This document shows positions 46,821 to 60,233 of a stretch of DNA of 64,000 bases, one piece after another. Both the position numbers and the translations under genes were made by a program. This DNA is from Choanephora cucurbitarum (Eukaryota > Mucoromycota > Mucoromycetes > Mucorales > Choanephoraceae). Location: assembly GCA_025331435.1 (NCBI GenBank), contig JAIWNI010000086.1, positions 54,936-118,935 of the forward strand, written 5' to 3'. Under the pieces are notes generated by a model, which saw nothing but the letters and a program-made list of their open reading frames with translations, was not told where the DNA came from and made no database searches. Numbering within the stretch: the first letter of the stretch is position 1; each line of letters starts with the position of its first letter.

Positions 46821-47899
46821 TTAATCAGTCTTGGGCATAACAATGAAACCTAATGTAGGGAAGTGGATGATACTAGTGGTTTCATAGGTAGAGTCTTTGT
46901 ACAAAATGACAGTTTCATCAACAGTACTTCTTACAAGGGTACCAACAATAGGCACCTTGCCGGTATCTAAGGGCATAACAACAACTTGTTGGCCCAATTG
47001 AATGGGAAGAACGCTAGAATGGACTTTGAATTCTTCAGGCACCTCAGTGGTGGCATAACGCTTTAATCCTTCGATAGCTTCATCTTCAGTAAGAGAAGGT
47101 CGCTTTTCGGTTTGATCCCAATTTGAGATGGCCAAGACTTTATTCATGTGCTCAAACATGATTTTCAAGTTTGTCTTTACCCATTCTTCACCAACCAAGT
47201 TGACTAAGAAGAAAACCATCATAGCTGAGCTGAAATCAACTGAAGATGGCAATTCAGTATCCAACAACCACTTCTTTTGACCCAAAATTTGCTCCAACAC
47301 ATGGAATTGAGCAACTACTTCTGTCTTCAAAAATGGTGCAGCAGCAGCAATTTTTTCAGCATCCAAAGGTCTTCCCAACATAGCGCTACGATCGGCAACA
47401 AAATTTTCTGGTAAAGTTTTGATAGGCAATTGAGTAACAGCACTGCTGAATACGGTATTATCGAGCCACAAATTCAGACCTCTGCAAAGAGATTCAGAAG
47501 AGTCGCCATTGGATGTTTTGGGATACAGACTAGGCTCAGGGAAGCTGATACGCACAAAGAAAATAAATAAAATGAAATGGCTTCCTTTTCTTTTTCTCTA
47601 CTTACAGTTTCTCAATTTCAGCAATAATAGTCTTTGTATCACAGAAAGTATGTTGACCGACTTGCAAGACAGGTGTCTTTCTGTAACCACCATCAAATGG
47701 TCTACGCTTGGGACGAGGTTCCATAACATCAATCAACACAGTCTTGTATTCAACTTTTTTGTAATTCAAGATCCATCCGATTTTTTGAGCAAAAGGGGAG
47801 TAAGGATACCAAAACTGATCATCACATAAACTGTCAGAGAAAAGCAATATTACGGAGGAAGCTCTCACATACCAAGACAATATCTTCAGAGTTAGACAT
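46821..47899 (-). CDS. GST-like protein, thioredoxin-fold N-domain (copy A)
   Basis: Three exons (47899-47873, 47814-47606, 47544-46821) give 319 residues. The N-terminal thioredoxin-like domain has FWYPYSPFAQKIGWILNYKKVEYKTV, then PRPKRRPFDGGYRKTPVLQVG and TFCDTKTIIAEIE, the cis-Pro and 'CDT' elements seen in fungal glutathione-transferase-like proteins. The C-terminal ~200 residues are helical and then end in a β-rich tail (VVMPLDTGKVPIVGTLVRST, IIHFPTLGFIVMP) not typical of classic GSTs. The active-site region has SPFAQK rather than a CxxC, so it is more likely a Ser- or Tyr-type transferase-like or non-catalytic protein. The substrate is unknown. It is a paralogue of the divergent gene at 49254-50326 with matching exon boundaries. 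Confidence 0.85.
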
Positions 47900-49253
47900 G
47901 ATTTTAAATTACAAAGGAAGAAAAGGGAAAAAACTTTATTAATAAGCTTTCTTTTTATATCCTTTGTCTGCCCTTTAAACTGAATCTAGTTTCATGTTGC
48001 GATATGAATTCTACAAGAGTGAATAGAACTAGTTTAGTCCCTAATTCAAAAAGGTTAAGCGCATGTAGTATAAGCCAACTGCTTTACATGTGTGTCAGCC
48101 AAAGAAATACACGTATTTTCTTTTGCCAGATACGCGCAACTTTACAATTGCTGGCATGATTTTCGATAAAACCGAGATCTGACATACATACAAATAAGGT
48201 AATATTCGTCATTTTCGTTGCTTTTTTGGCTGCCTTAGTAATTGATGGATGAAAAAATAGTCAGATTGAACTTAAAATAAAATACACAATTAAGCTCATG
48301 GCATGAATATAAAAAAAAAAGAACTGTTATGCAGAACCGGACTTTTGTGCTATAGTTACGCTAATAATGCTTGCTTTAATAGAAGCGTCAGATCTTTTGT
48401 GTGATTACTGAGACACAAACACCATGGAAAAAAAAACGTCAATTTTCTTTACTTCCTGAAAAACTCATCTGCATTGTAACTAGAGTGGAAAAGAACTAAT
48501 ACCGTTTGAGGTTAGTCAACAAATAAGCCTTCTTCTTGACGTTGAAAATACATAGAAACAGATTCACCTTACATTTCTTGCGGATCATGGTATATACAGC
48601 ACAGCTAAACTAAAAGAAATAAGACATATCTATTAGCATAGTATGCAGAAAGCAAGCATTACAACTAGTAGAAGGACGGTTCAAAGCCTCAACTGACATT
48701 ATTGTTTCATCTTACGTCTCTTCATATGATAAATGCTCTTCTAACTGAAAGCATCTCCCTCAAAGACAAACACCATACCAAAAAAAAATAGCTTCCTATA
48801 ACGAAAATTAACGATTGTTCACTTACAAGATAAATAATGTATACCATTTGACAATCAATCACACATCGATCCAGTCTTAGAAAGGATCCCTGCATCCAAA
48901 CGCATTTTTAGTTTTGAAATAGATCATTGACAAGATCATAATCACTTTTGAAACTATCTTTTGTGGCAAAAAAGCATTACATTTAAGTTTGTTGTTTGTC
49001 ACAAAAGTTGGGCAACTAGAAACCTGGTGTTCCGTTCATTTTACCAATCGAATTTGAGCCCATCTAAGCACAAATATACAGCAAGCGCTCTATTTCCCGA
49101 AATGGTGTAAAGTAAGTTCTCAAGGCTAAATAGCTTAATCATCTTTATTTCCCCAGAAAACAAGTCACTACATTATGCTTTCAATAAAATAAATTCCCAA
49201 AACGATAGTGTACCTTTTTTAAGCTCTTTTCAACTTGACTCGTAGACGAAATA
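47900..49253. other. 1.35-kb divergent promoter region of the GST-like pair
   Basis: It separates the two head-to-head GST-like paralogues and must hold both promoters. No gene is visible. I saw no obvious long inverted symmetry between the two halves by eye, so the promoters appear to have diverged. Confidence 0.5.
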
Positions 49254-50326
49254 ATGACACATCAGGATATAATTCTGGTAAGCTTCATGTCATAATACAT
49301 TAGTGCATAAATTCAAATAATTCATTTCAGCATTGGTATCCCAGCTCTCCATTTGCTCAAAAAGTTGCATGGGCTTTGTTGTTCAAAAAAATAGAATTCA
49401 AGACTGTTCTTATTAGTCCTATTGAACCTCGTCCTCTTCGTCGACCATTAGACGCTGGTTACAGAAAGACACCCGTTCTTCAAATAGGCAACCATACTTA
49501 CTGCGACACTAAGATTATTCTTGCCGAACTCGAAGAAAGGTGAAGCACGAAAAAAGGTACATGAAAAGGTCAGGTCCTCATATTTTTTTTTTTGCATGAC
49601 AGATTTCCCGAACCTTCATTTTACCCAGCTGGTGATAACAAGGAAATGATTTCAGGTCTTTCACGTTGGATGGACAGTATTTTGTTTGATTTATCAGTTT
49701 CACAGTTTCAAATGGGTAATCTTGGCAAAAAGTTCATTGAAGATCGCTCCAGTCTGTCTGGTAGAAAGATTGATCCCGAAAGACTCAAGTTCACAATTCC
49801 TTATATGAACCACAGCTTAAAGGCGGAACTTCAAATTGCAGAGAATTTTGTAAAGGAACGCTCTGACAACGGTAAGCGCTGGGCTTTGGGAACTGAGTCG
49901 ATTTCCGTACTTGATCTTCACTTTGGCATGATCACTTGGTTCCTTCAAGGTTTAGTTGGAAGAGAATGGGTCAAAAAGACTGTACCTGTCTTAAACGGCC
50001 ATCTCGAAAGATTGAAGCATGCCATCGACTTCAACAAACTTAAGACATTGCCCAAGATCACTTCAGAAGAAGCTTTGAAGATTGCTAAAGAGCAAGCTTC
50101 TGATTTGCCTAATGTTGAACATGATGGTTCTTTGGACATCAAGCTAGGCCAACTCGTGTCTATTGTACCTGCAGATTCTAGTAAGACAGCTGCTGCTGGT
50201 ACTCTTGCTTACAGCACGCTTGCAAAAACTGTCATCCAGCATAAAGAAGACAAATACGGGTTTGTAAGCTACACCCACTTCCCCGTTGTTGGATATGTTG
50301 TGTTCCCAAACAAAAGCAAATTGTAA
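49254..50326 (+). CDS. GST-like protein, thioredoxin-fold N-domain (copy B)
   Basis: Three exons (49254-49277, 49331-49539, 49603-50326) give 318 residues. The first exon encodes eight residues (MTHQDIIL); the second and third are 209 and 724 nt, exactly the sizes in copy A. Motifs correspond throughout: HWYPSSPFAQKVAWALLFKKIEFKTV, PRPLRRPLDAGYRKTPVLQIG, TYCDTKIILAELEERFPEPSFYP, and the C-terminal tail SIVPADSSKTAAAGTLAYST then YTHFPVVGYVVFP. The proteins have clearly diverged (for example, the helical middle), so both are probably kept by selection. The gene converges on the chitin synthase gene with only 31 bp between stops. Confidence 0.85.
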
Positions 50327-50357
50327 ACAAAAGAGCAAAATAAATACTTTATTTGTT
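50327..50357. terminator. 31-bp spacer with opposed poly(A) signals (GST/CHS)
   Basis: AATAAA on the plus strand (50339-50344) and AATAAA on the minus strand (TTTATT, 50348-50353) sit almost back to back between the two stop codons. The transcripts must overlap at their 3' ends or terminate within the neighbouring coding region. Confidence 0.6.
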
Positions 50358-53336
50358 TTAACCGGATGTGAAGATCCTTAAAAGTAAAAACATAATTGAT
50401 CCCAAAAATCTGAAGAAACCTAGACCAAAATTGGCCCAAAGCATGAATGCCATATAGCTTGTGCCTACAGATTCTTGGAATATGGATTGATAGTCAACTG
50501 CAGTGATGAATACAACTAATAAAGCATTACAAGCAATCCAGACTAGCACCAAATGGGTTCTAAAAGATCGATAATAGTCATCTAGTGTCAATGAACCGCC
50601 GGCGTTCTTTATAAACAAAATACTATATTAATTACATGTACTAGAACGACAAGAAAAGACAATTACCTGATCCTTTTTGGGCTTTTCATCTAATGCAAAT
50701 AGAGCTTCGTCATATTGACAATTGATATCGTTCTGATCAGCCGGTAACTCGATTTCTGCAGTTTTGACACCTTTTTCCTTTTCCGATACCTTGACAACAC
50801 CTAAATCTTTAGCAATCGAATTATCTCCCTTTGTTCCCCAGCTATAATAAAAAAAAAAGAGAAAACTAAGTCATCGCTATACAATCAGTTGGATTGTTGC
50901 TTTACCTGACATCATGAGTATTACAGAAGGCATAGATATTAACTATGTTAACATAGGCTGGTAATAATAACAAATACTGCAGAAAGCTTGTAAGCATGTG
51001 GAATGGCTGACGATGCAAACAGCTAGAAACGAAATAGACACCATAGGTTGAGCCAAGAGAAACTACAATGTTTCGTAAACCTGGATCGCTCATGGCAATT
51101 CCAAAATTGGTAGTTGTATTAGATGTCCAATTATTTCGTTCTGCAGCTAATTGGATGCCCTTATAGATTAACCATGAAGAGCAAAAGAGCATATAACACA
51201 TAATAAGCGCAAACCCCACCAAACATATCATAAACAAGTACTTGGATCTAGAGTAGCAAGAAAGTTATAGCTATTGTCGTCTACAAGATTCTTCTTCTTA
51301 CCCTTGTGGACGGTTACCCATAGAACAGATAAAGACAACAAAGAGTAAGAAAGCATAAACATATTTGAAAAACTCGAATACTCTGACACCCCATCCGTTT
51401 CCAAATGGGTCGACTGATGGATCTGATATGCTCTTGGTGATAAAATAAAATGCAATAAAGAAGTTACCCTAAATAATCAGCAATCAGTGAATTTTCGCAT
51501 CCCTGATAAAGATCATTGTAAGTTTATAACTTACCACAGAGAACCAGCTAAATACAAGACTGATAATGTTATAGATACATTCAACCATGAGTAAAAATGT
51601 TCGATTGAATCCATGCCCACTATTCCATATCTTTCTGAAATTGATCAGGCCATAGACACCAGCAAAAAAGGAACCATTGGTCCATCTTCTTCTTTGAGAA
51701 ATAAATTCTGGCAATTGATCTGGCACATCCGTTTCACCAAAGGCGCTATCTACATATTGCAGCAACCATCTCTCGTCTTTCTTTGCCACCAGTTCAAAAC
51801 AAAGAATTCTGTCTTCAGCAAGGTACATATTGGCCTCAAACAGACCTGTCTTTCTGTCTTCTCCGCTGCCATGTAAATCTTCTCCGATAAAATACTTTTC
51901 AAGTGGTCCGTGCCCATCCACATTATTCTTCAATGCTGCATATCTATAGGCTGAAAATGCACCAGGTAACACACTGATATATCCAAACACACTTTCTAAA
52001 GGCTTGTCTAGAATGTTTGACATTTTATATTCAAAGTTTTGAGCAGCTACTAAGGGGTTTAAGAGTTGGCAGCAGGCAGTACCAAGCATTACTCGAATTT
52101 CACCACAAGCACCACCCACAAGAGGGTTATGATGAAACGCCTTCCATAGTTGATAGATACTACTATTACCAGGTCTAGTACCAACGTCAAGTAAGATACA
52201 AACATTAGGTTGAATGATGGGACCAAAAGCATTAAAGAACCAACGATGTGAGTTAATCTTCTTTGCATTCTTTTCCTTCAAACAAAACATAATTTGCACT
52301 GGAACGATTCCCTTAAAGACAAAAAGAAGAGCATTTGTATGGTAGAACAAAGCAAGCTAGTTTCAGTTACTTACTTTATCTGATCCTTTGATGTTCATGT
52401 CTGAATCTATCGAAATTTGGGTTGTGTACTTTAAACTATTATTGAGTGCTATTTCGTTTATAGTGTGATTTCAATTTTCTTACTTCGTATATATGTGCTT
52501 TTACTGGTTTATTGTCCACAACGTTTTTTGCTATACCAGCTTGATATACACCCATTGAGGCTAACACGTTCAAGACTCGCTTGTTAACAACTTTTCGGCC
52601 GTCTGCTACTATGCAAACCACTACTTTCTTCCAGCCATCAGGACCCCACATTGTACTTTTTTTCATACTGCAAAGATGAGCAATATTCTTCATGACGCCA
52701 TGCATTGTTCTTGTAAATAAAATCTCATCTTCCTATTAAAATACAAAAAAAGTCAGGATGATCGTTGTTTTTAAGACTATGTGGCTTTACATTATACATC
52801 GTCATGACAATAAACAACTCTGTTTCGCGATTATATAGTCTTGGTCGTAAAGTATAGCCTTCTGCTTCAAAGTCATCAGGCTCACATGTGGCTGCAGTAT
52901 ATCTCAGTTGTGAGAACTCGTCATAATCCTTATCTGTAAAACTTAAGGCTCCCAGTAATCGATCCGGAATAGGACAATCGATGACAAGGTTATTGTTAGT
53001 CAATTGCAGACGGCGAGTAACTCGTCTTCTAAGACCCTTCTCGTTTTCTTGTTGATCTTTGTAGGTTGTTGGAGCATCCAAGTATGACTCTGTATCGGTT
53101 CGAACTAAAGTGGCTGCACTATTTCTAGCTGGTCTTTGATTCGAAGAAGACGTTTTGTTTTGTTTTTGCGACCGAAGCGATGATAATGTCTGTTGATTCT
53201 TTGAGTAGTTTGGTTCTGATTGATCGGAATTGATAGGATGGTTTTCTTCATCTTTTGATTTATCGTCGGAGGAACCAAGCCAGCCTAGAATCCATCCGCC
53301 AAAAGAGTTATTATTATTATTATTATTAGGTGACAT
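50358..53336 (-). CDS. Chitin synthase, division 1 (class I-III type)
   Basis: Eight exons (53336-52791, 52732-52484, 52428-52375, 52311-51535, 51468-51302, 51247-50906, 50841-50667, 50606-50358) give 852 residues. A polar N-terminus with a run of seven Asn (a TTA/ATT repeat in the DNA) precedes the chitin synthase N-domain and GT2 core. Core motifs are [50 protein letters not shown] and the catalytic QRRRWTNGS. Then come seven or so transmembrane segments, with an acidic cytosolic loop (residues ~710-765) before the last pair. The enzyme makes chitin from UDP-GlcNAc at the plasma membrane. Two acceptors (TTTAAAG and TATAAAG) are non-pyrimidine-rich but are the only ones that keep the frame. 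No myosin or cytochrome b5 domain is present, so it is not division 2. Confidence 0.94.
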
Positions 53337-54764
53337 TAGGTGAAGAGAGCTTAAAAAGAAGAAAGATTGAAGATCTAAAATAACAAAGAAAGCGTCATTA
53401 TATAATTGGATGCTCTTTTTGTTCTATTGCCAAATGCGTATGTTTGTTATTGATCACCACGAATATGGTATAAATAAAATTCGATGGCGTATACACAAGC
53501 TATTCAAAGTAATTTTGACCTGCGCCTTTTTATTTGGATTCATCTGCCGACATTTGACGCTAATTGTATATCAAAAAAAGTAGGCAACCTTCCCTTTTAG
53601 GAAAACTGAAAGAAGTCGTATAACAAATGATGCTTTTCCTTGCATTACAGATACAGTCTGTAATCACACAGTTAATACTTCCTGACATAGAAATCTGTGA
53701 ATTAAAATAAAGATTTTTTTCCAAACAATAAGTTGAGAAAAAAACAAAGTGTTGTATAGGCATGTTTTGGAAATTCAGGCACCGGATAAGTTAGACGTCT
53801 CTTAATCGGGAGATGTTCCGATGGCTTAGTTACGTAGTTACTGAAACATTTGAATGTCTTAACTGAACAATAGCTCAGATGGATGACGTGCATTAATGTT
53901 GATTATGATCCTCAATAAACTGCCAGATACTGTTGTCGTCAAATGATTTACTTTATTGTGTCTGCAATGCATGCAAGACTGACAAACTTTAAGTAAAGAT
54001 CGACAGACAAATACATTTAGATCTCATCCATTTCTATGATGCATACTTTTCGATTGTTGCCAATAAAATCTCTAAAAAAAACTCAGTAAACTTAACGGAG
54101 GATGCTCAACTCCATCTAGGTTTAATCAACCTTAGCCTTCTGCTCTCGCCTCATCATACTTTCCTGAACTACACGAGATCGGTATATGACTCCTTGTGTT
54201 ATTTCATTTTTCTAAAATTCGATTGATAAATGTTCCAGATGGTTTATTATAACATCTTGCTCTGTAAGGAGAGTCAGGGTACCACCTAGTATCTTCAAAA
54301 AACATCACTCACTTGATCTACCTGTAGCTAAAAAAAATTCCACGCCGCCTCAGTCATCAAACGTTTCTTCAAATGGATACAATTTCTAAACAAAATTTTA
54401 CAAAAACAATAGCACCAAAAAAACACATAAACTCTACTATAAAAGTAAAATGTCAAAGAAGGTGGGCGCTTTTGACACTTAAGGACGCTTTATCTTAAAC
54501 AGTGAATGCAAAATGACTCATACAACAAAAGATTCAAACTCCTTGAATCAAACTGTCTCAACCTGACTAGAGTTAGAATACCATTAGCTTTCAAAGATGT
54601 AAGAGGCCTGTTTATTAAAACGCCATACAATCAGAACACCATCGAAAGATCTGTCTTTTTCTTTCTTTGAGGCTCCTTTAAAATTGGCATTGATAAATGT
54701 GTAACATTGTTCTGTAGCTTGCTTAATTTTTTATTCCTCTTTTTCTCTCATCTATTACTGTGAA
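53337..54764. other. Divergent promoter region, chitin synthase / RAP1GDS1
   Basis: About 1.4 kb of AT-rich DNA. Minus-strand open frames near 53560-53893 have no recognisable content. A CT-rich leader precedes the RAP1GDS1 ATG. Confidence 0.5.
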
Positions 54765-57275
54765 ATGAGCGTTTCAATTGAAGAACTGAAACTCAAACTA
54801 AGTGGTATTGAAGGAAGTAAGTGAAACTGATGGTTTTTTTTTCTTGATGCTGATCTCTATGTTAGTCCAAGATGATGTTGTTGTCTCATGCGTAGAGCGT
54901 CTCAATCAACTCATCCTTCAACAGGAAAAGACTTGGGAACTAGGAACAACATCCTGTCAATCTTTAGCCGATGCCTTGCGTACACGTAAATAGTTTTTTT
55001 TTCCAGAACTTGCGATAAGTCTAGAAGAGTGAACCAAGACAAGTTTTGTTTTTGTAGCATCTTTACGTACACCGTTGGGTGAAGCTGGTTTGATCAAAAG
55101 TCTATCTGTTCTGTTGGAAAGTGCTTCTGGAAATCAAGCTGATTTTCAAATTCAAGCACTTCGCGTGTTAGGTAACCTTTGCTTTGATCATGGTAAGTAT
55201 CTCCTTTTCTGTTCGTCTTGCTATCGTATCTCTAAATCTGGGATAATGTTTTTCTTGCTTTAGAATCAAATCGAAAGCATGTCAAGGATGCAGGTATTAT
55301 CACTACAGCAGCTTCTTATTTAGGTAGTGGGCGGGCTGATTTGGTTCGCACTGTCTGTGGATTTTATTTGAATAGTAGCATGGATTATGGTAGAGTGAGC
55401 CTTACTAAAAAGCATATTGCTTTTTTTTTGAAAGGTGTGTATGACGCGGTTTAACATTCATTGTTGTAGTTCCTATTCAACATGAGATTGCTGAAAGTGG
55501 AGCCGCCAAGAAGCTTATTGAATTGATTCAGCCTGGAGCAGAAGATGATGGTACTATCACAATGGCCATCAAGGTGTTGGATAACTTAGTACCAGAAGGT
55601 AACACAATAGAGTTGAAATTGAGACGCATTGGATAAATCAGCTCAAACTGTGTATAGAAACTGCTCGCAAGATCATAGCTGATCCTTCTACTGTCAGAAC
55701 TTATGTTACAATGATCCAACATTTATACACGTCAGGCGATTATGTGGATGAACTGGACAATCTCGAAAATTTAGCAGATACCTTACTGCAGTTGATTTTG
55801 GATGATGGTACTTAGAAGGAGAAAAGGCTATTATAGTTGTCAGGAAAGAAAAGCTAAACAAGAAATTATACTAGATCAACTCGAAAATGAAATTGTCGAA
55901 ATGGGTTCATTGGATGTATTGTTGGATTTCTTGGAAAATGCGAATTTGGATGAAGAAGAACAGGAGGAAAAGGAAAAGCTTGAAGATATACGAAAAACGA
56001 TGAGCAAAGTCATTATATGTGCCACTTCTACAGACTCCAAGATGGAATCTCTTTACAACAATCAGCAACTCTTGTCTAAACTATTAGCCATGGCCAAGAA
56101 TGAATCTGAACCAGTTCATCAATGTGCAGTTTATATTTTGGGAAATCTTGCCAGAACAGGTAGAAAAGAAAAGGAGTCTTTTAAGGAAGAAAGACTGATT
56201 CAAGTTATCCGTTAGATGAACACTGTATTGAGTTGGTTGAAAAGTATCAGTTATCCAAGTTATTACTTGATTTATACCAAAAGACCGAAAATGCTACTTT
56301 CCAATACGCTATCTTGGGATGCTTAAAGCATTTGTGTCTTCCTGTTCCTAACAAAACTGTCATTGGCAATGATGACTGTATTCAAATTGTGTCCTCCATG
56401 TTAAGTGAGTCTAAAGACATGCTCAAGAGAAATCAATTCTTGACAATCGGTATCATCAAGTTACTCTGTGCAGGAAATTGTAGGTTAATGGCTTTTTCGA
56501 GAGAAATGTATGTATTGATCTTCTGTTTTGATAGTTGAAAATTGTAAACGAGTGGTTGAACAAGATGTCTTGCTACTTGTTACTTTCTTTATCAAACGTG
56601 TAGATGATGTAGCAGCTAAGAGTGAAGCTACTCGTATCTTGACCAATTTGGTCAAAACCATTTGGGTTCACCAGAATAATGCTACACTCAAGACAAAAAT
56701 GATGAATGCTCATATTGTAGATCCTATTATGGAACTTGTTCGAACATCCACGTTTCCTATTTTAAAGAATGATGGTGTTATGGCTTTGATTTTGATCTTT
56801 TCAGATGCTGAGTTGACATCTGTGTGGAAAGAAGGTAAAAGGATAGATTTGTTCTGTACCTATATATCACCTCATATTAATCGGTCCTATGATAGCCTTA
56901 CCACTTGCTAATGCAGAACCCACTATCCAGCTTCCTACTAACCAGGAGGGAGATAATTCTGACGAAAAGCCTGAATCTAGATCATTCTTACAAGTATTAG
57001 TGGATGATATATGCTCAGAAACGAGCGAAGTGCCTGTTCAAATTCAATGTAATATGTGTCTGTTACTCGTCAAATTAGTAGAGGCAGCTAAACAAGGTAA
57101 GCGTAAAACTGTCTTCTCATCCTTGGTGTTTATTTTACTAACAATATCAAATTTAGTGCAACATCAACAAGATTTTATCTTAGACATCAAGAATTCTTCA
57201 GATAAGTTTGCACAGATTCAGGAATCATCAGAGCTATACAAATACACAGATACATTATTGAAAGCATTAGAGTAA
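54765..57275 (+). CDS. RAP1GDS1: SmgGDS-like armadillo-repeat protein (RAP1GDS1)
   Basis: Eleven exons (54765-54816, 54866-54985, 55058-55192, 55264-55389, 55470-55598, 55658-55807, 55854-56159, 56216-56479, 56535-56834, 56896-57096, 57157-57275) give 633 residues, close to animal SmgGDS. Armadillo repeats are visible throughout, e.g. QIQALRVLGNLCFDH, AIKVLDNLVPE, HQCAVYILGNLARTDEHCIELVEKY, KSEATRILTNLVKTIWVHQN. SmgGDS acts as chaperone and exchange factor for small GTPases with polybasic tails (Rho, Rap, Ral), coupling them to prenylation. Every intron is phase 1, so exons 2-10 are each multiples of three: an unusually modular structure. The join between exons 6 and 7 is the least certain (46-nt intron, acceptor AAAAG). 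Yeasts such as S. cerevisiae lack this gene. Confidence 0.88.
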
Positions 57276-58440
<1,165 letters not shown>

Positions 58441-58558
58441 ATATCATAATTTTTCTTTAATTTTCTTACCATCTATCTTGACCAACAAAAATATCATCTA
58501 TAACATATCTCTCTCTTTTTTTTTTTTTTGCATGATTTTTATATATTTATTTGAAAAA

Positions 58559-58579
58559 TGTGTGTGTGTGTGTGTGTGT
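58559..58579. repeat. (TG)n microsatellite between ARF1 and GLO3
   Basis: About ten TG units lie in the short spacer, 120 bp after the ARF1 stop and about 60 bp before the GLO3 start. Confidence 0.8.
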
Positions 58580-58640
58580 AGTGCCTATACACTGACTTTT
58601 AAATAACCACCCTTTTTTTCCTTCATCTCTCTTTATTCAC

Positions 58641-60105
58641 ATGACACCACTACCAAAGACTCAAGTGGCATCGACATTCAAAAGTTTATTAAATAACAGA
58701 CGTAATAAGGTAATACCTAAAATATTTAAAAAAAAAAATAGACTTAAGTTGACAACACTATTTGAAAAAAGGGCTGCTTTGACTGTCATACCAAGAACCC
58801 TACTTGGGCTTCCGTTACTTTTGGTATCTTTCTATGCCAAGATTGTGCTGCTGTCCACCGTAATCTCGGTGTTCACGTCAGCTATGTCAAGTAAGGACAA
58901 ACAAGACTATGCGTCTATTACAACTGTGTCTAATGCGCTTCATCTAGATCCACCTTGCTTGATGCCTGGTCTGATGAACAGTTAAAGACCATGGTCTTGG
59001 GTGGCAATGCCAATGCACGTGAAGCATTTGGAGAATCTGTCATGGACATGACAGATGCTCATGCTAAATATACCTCCAAAAGTGCATTAACCTATCGAAA
59101 CAAACTTCAACAGAAAGTAGCCACTGCTTCATCAGCTATACTTGTCGATCCACCTAATACTCTGATTGATCTCAATGAAGCACCTTCCAACACACTTATA
59201 GATTTCAATGAACCTCATACCAACACATTGATTGACTTAAATGAGTCATCGTTCAACACACTGATTGACCTGAAAGAATCTCCTTCCAACACACTGATTG
59301 ACATAGATGAACCCCATGCCAACACATTGATTGACCTGCACGAAAGCTCATCATCTGTTGCACTCAATGACCTGATACAGTCTACTCCGGCTAATGAAAA
59401 GGATCTTTTGGAGGACTTTGTCTCTACGCCAGCCAATCCAGCTGTAGATGACTTTTTCAGTCAATTTGAGCATCCTCAGACCAAGAAGAAGCGTCAACCA
59501 AAACCACCTCGACAAAAGTTAGGTGCGCGCAAAGTGCAGAGTCATGTGTTTCAGCAACAGGCTGCTCTGGCTCGTCAAGAGGAAAAGATGAGAGCAGAAG
59601 GTGTGGACGAAGATGAGATTGGTCGAAGCAGTCGAAATAAATCATTAGCCATGGAGGACAGTCAGATTCCCAAATTAGCCCCACCCTCCAGTCGTCTTCA
59701 ATACCAGCCTGCAATAGAAGAGACAACAGAAAAGACGACTGAACGATTAGGCATGATGTCGCTCGGGAAACCAGCAAGGAAAGAAGAGGAACCAGAAGAG
59801 TATTATGCTCGTGAAAAGTTTAGTGAGGCAAAGTCTATTTCATCAGATCAGTATTTTGGTCGAGATGTCAACAGAGACACAGATAGTCATCGCTTAGCTC
59901 AGTTCCAAGGCTCAAAGAGTATTTCGTCCGATCAGTATTTCGGAAGAAAGCCGCCCAAGCCTATATCCACCAGTACACCTATATCCAAGAAAATTATACG
60001 TGCAGCTAGCAAAGGAGCTAATAAGTTGCAGACAATGTTGGCAGATTTAGAGGTAAATTGTTTCGTACAAGTAATCAAATATAAAATTGACTTTTTGAAT
60101 AGTAA
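58641..60105 (+). CDS. GLO3: Glo3/ARFGAP2-3 type ArfGAP
   Basis: Four exons (58641-58709, 58772-58890, 58948-60052, 60103-60105) give 431 residues. The ArfGAP zinc finger is [46 protein letters not shown], with CxxC-x16-CxxC ligands and the arginine finger in VHRNLGVH. The C-terminal part has two Glo3-motif-like repeats ([10 protein letters not shown] at ~358 and ~387). Glo3 stimulates GTP hydrolysis on Arf1 in COPI vesicles. A region at ~130-195 holds six repeats of the type NTLID[LFI]xE. The last intron ends directly before TAA, so the stop codon forms the whole coding part of exon 4. Retention would add about 34 residues. The start is the first ATG after a pyrimidine-rich leader and gives a short 23-residue first exon. 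Confidence 0.92.
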
Positions 60106-60233
60106 ATATTCCCCTTCCCTTCTTAATGCATGTTATTCTTTTGTGTTACTGTGATCCTGTTCTGAATAAAAAAGAGAGACTTTGTGACTTCACTTCTGAA
60201 CCTTTTTCTTTTTTTTTACTTTTCTTTGTTCTA

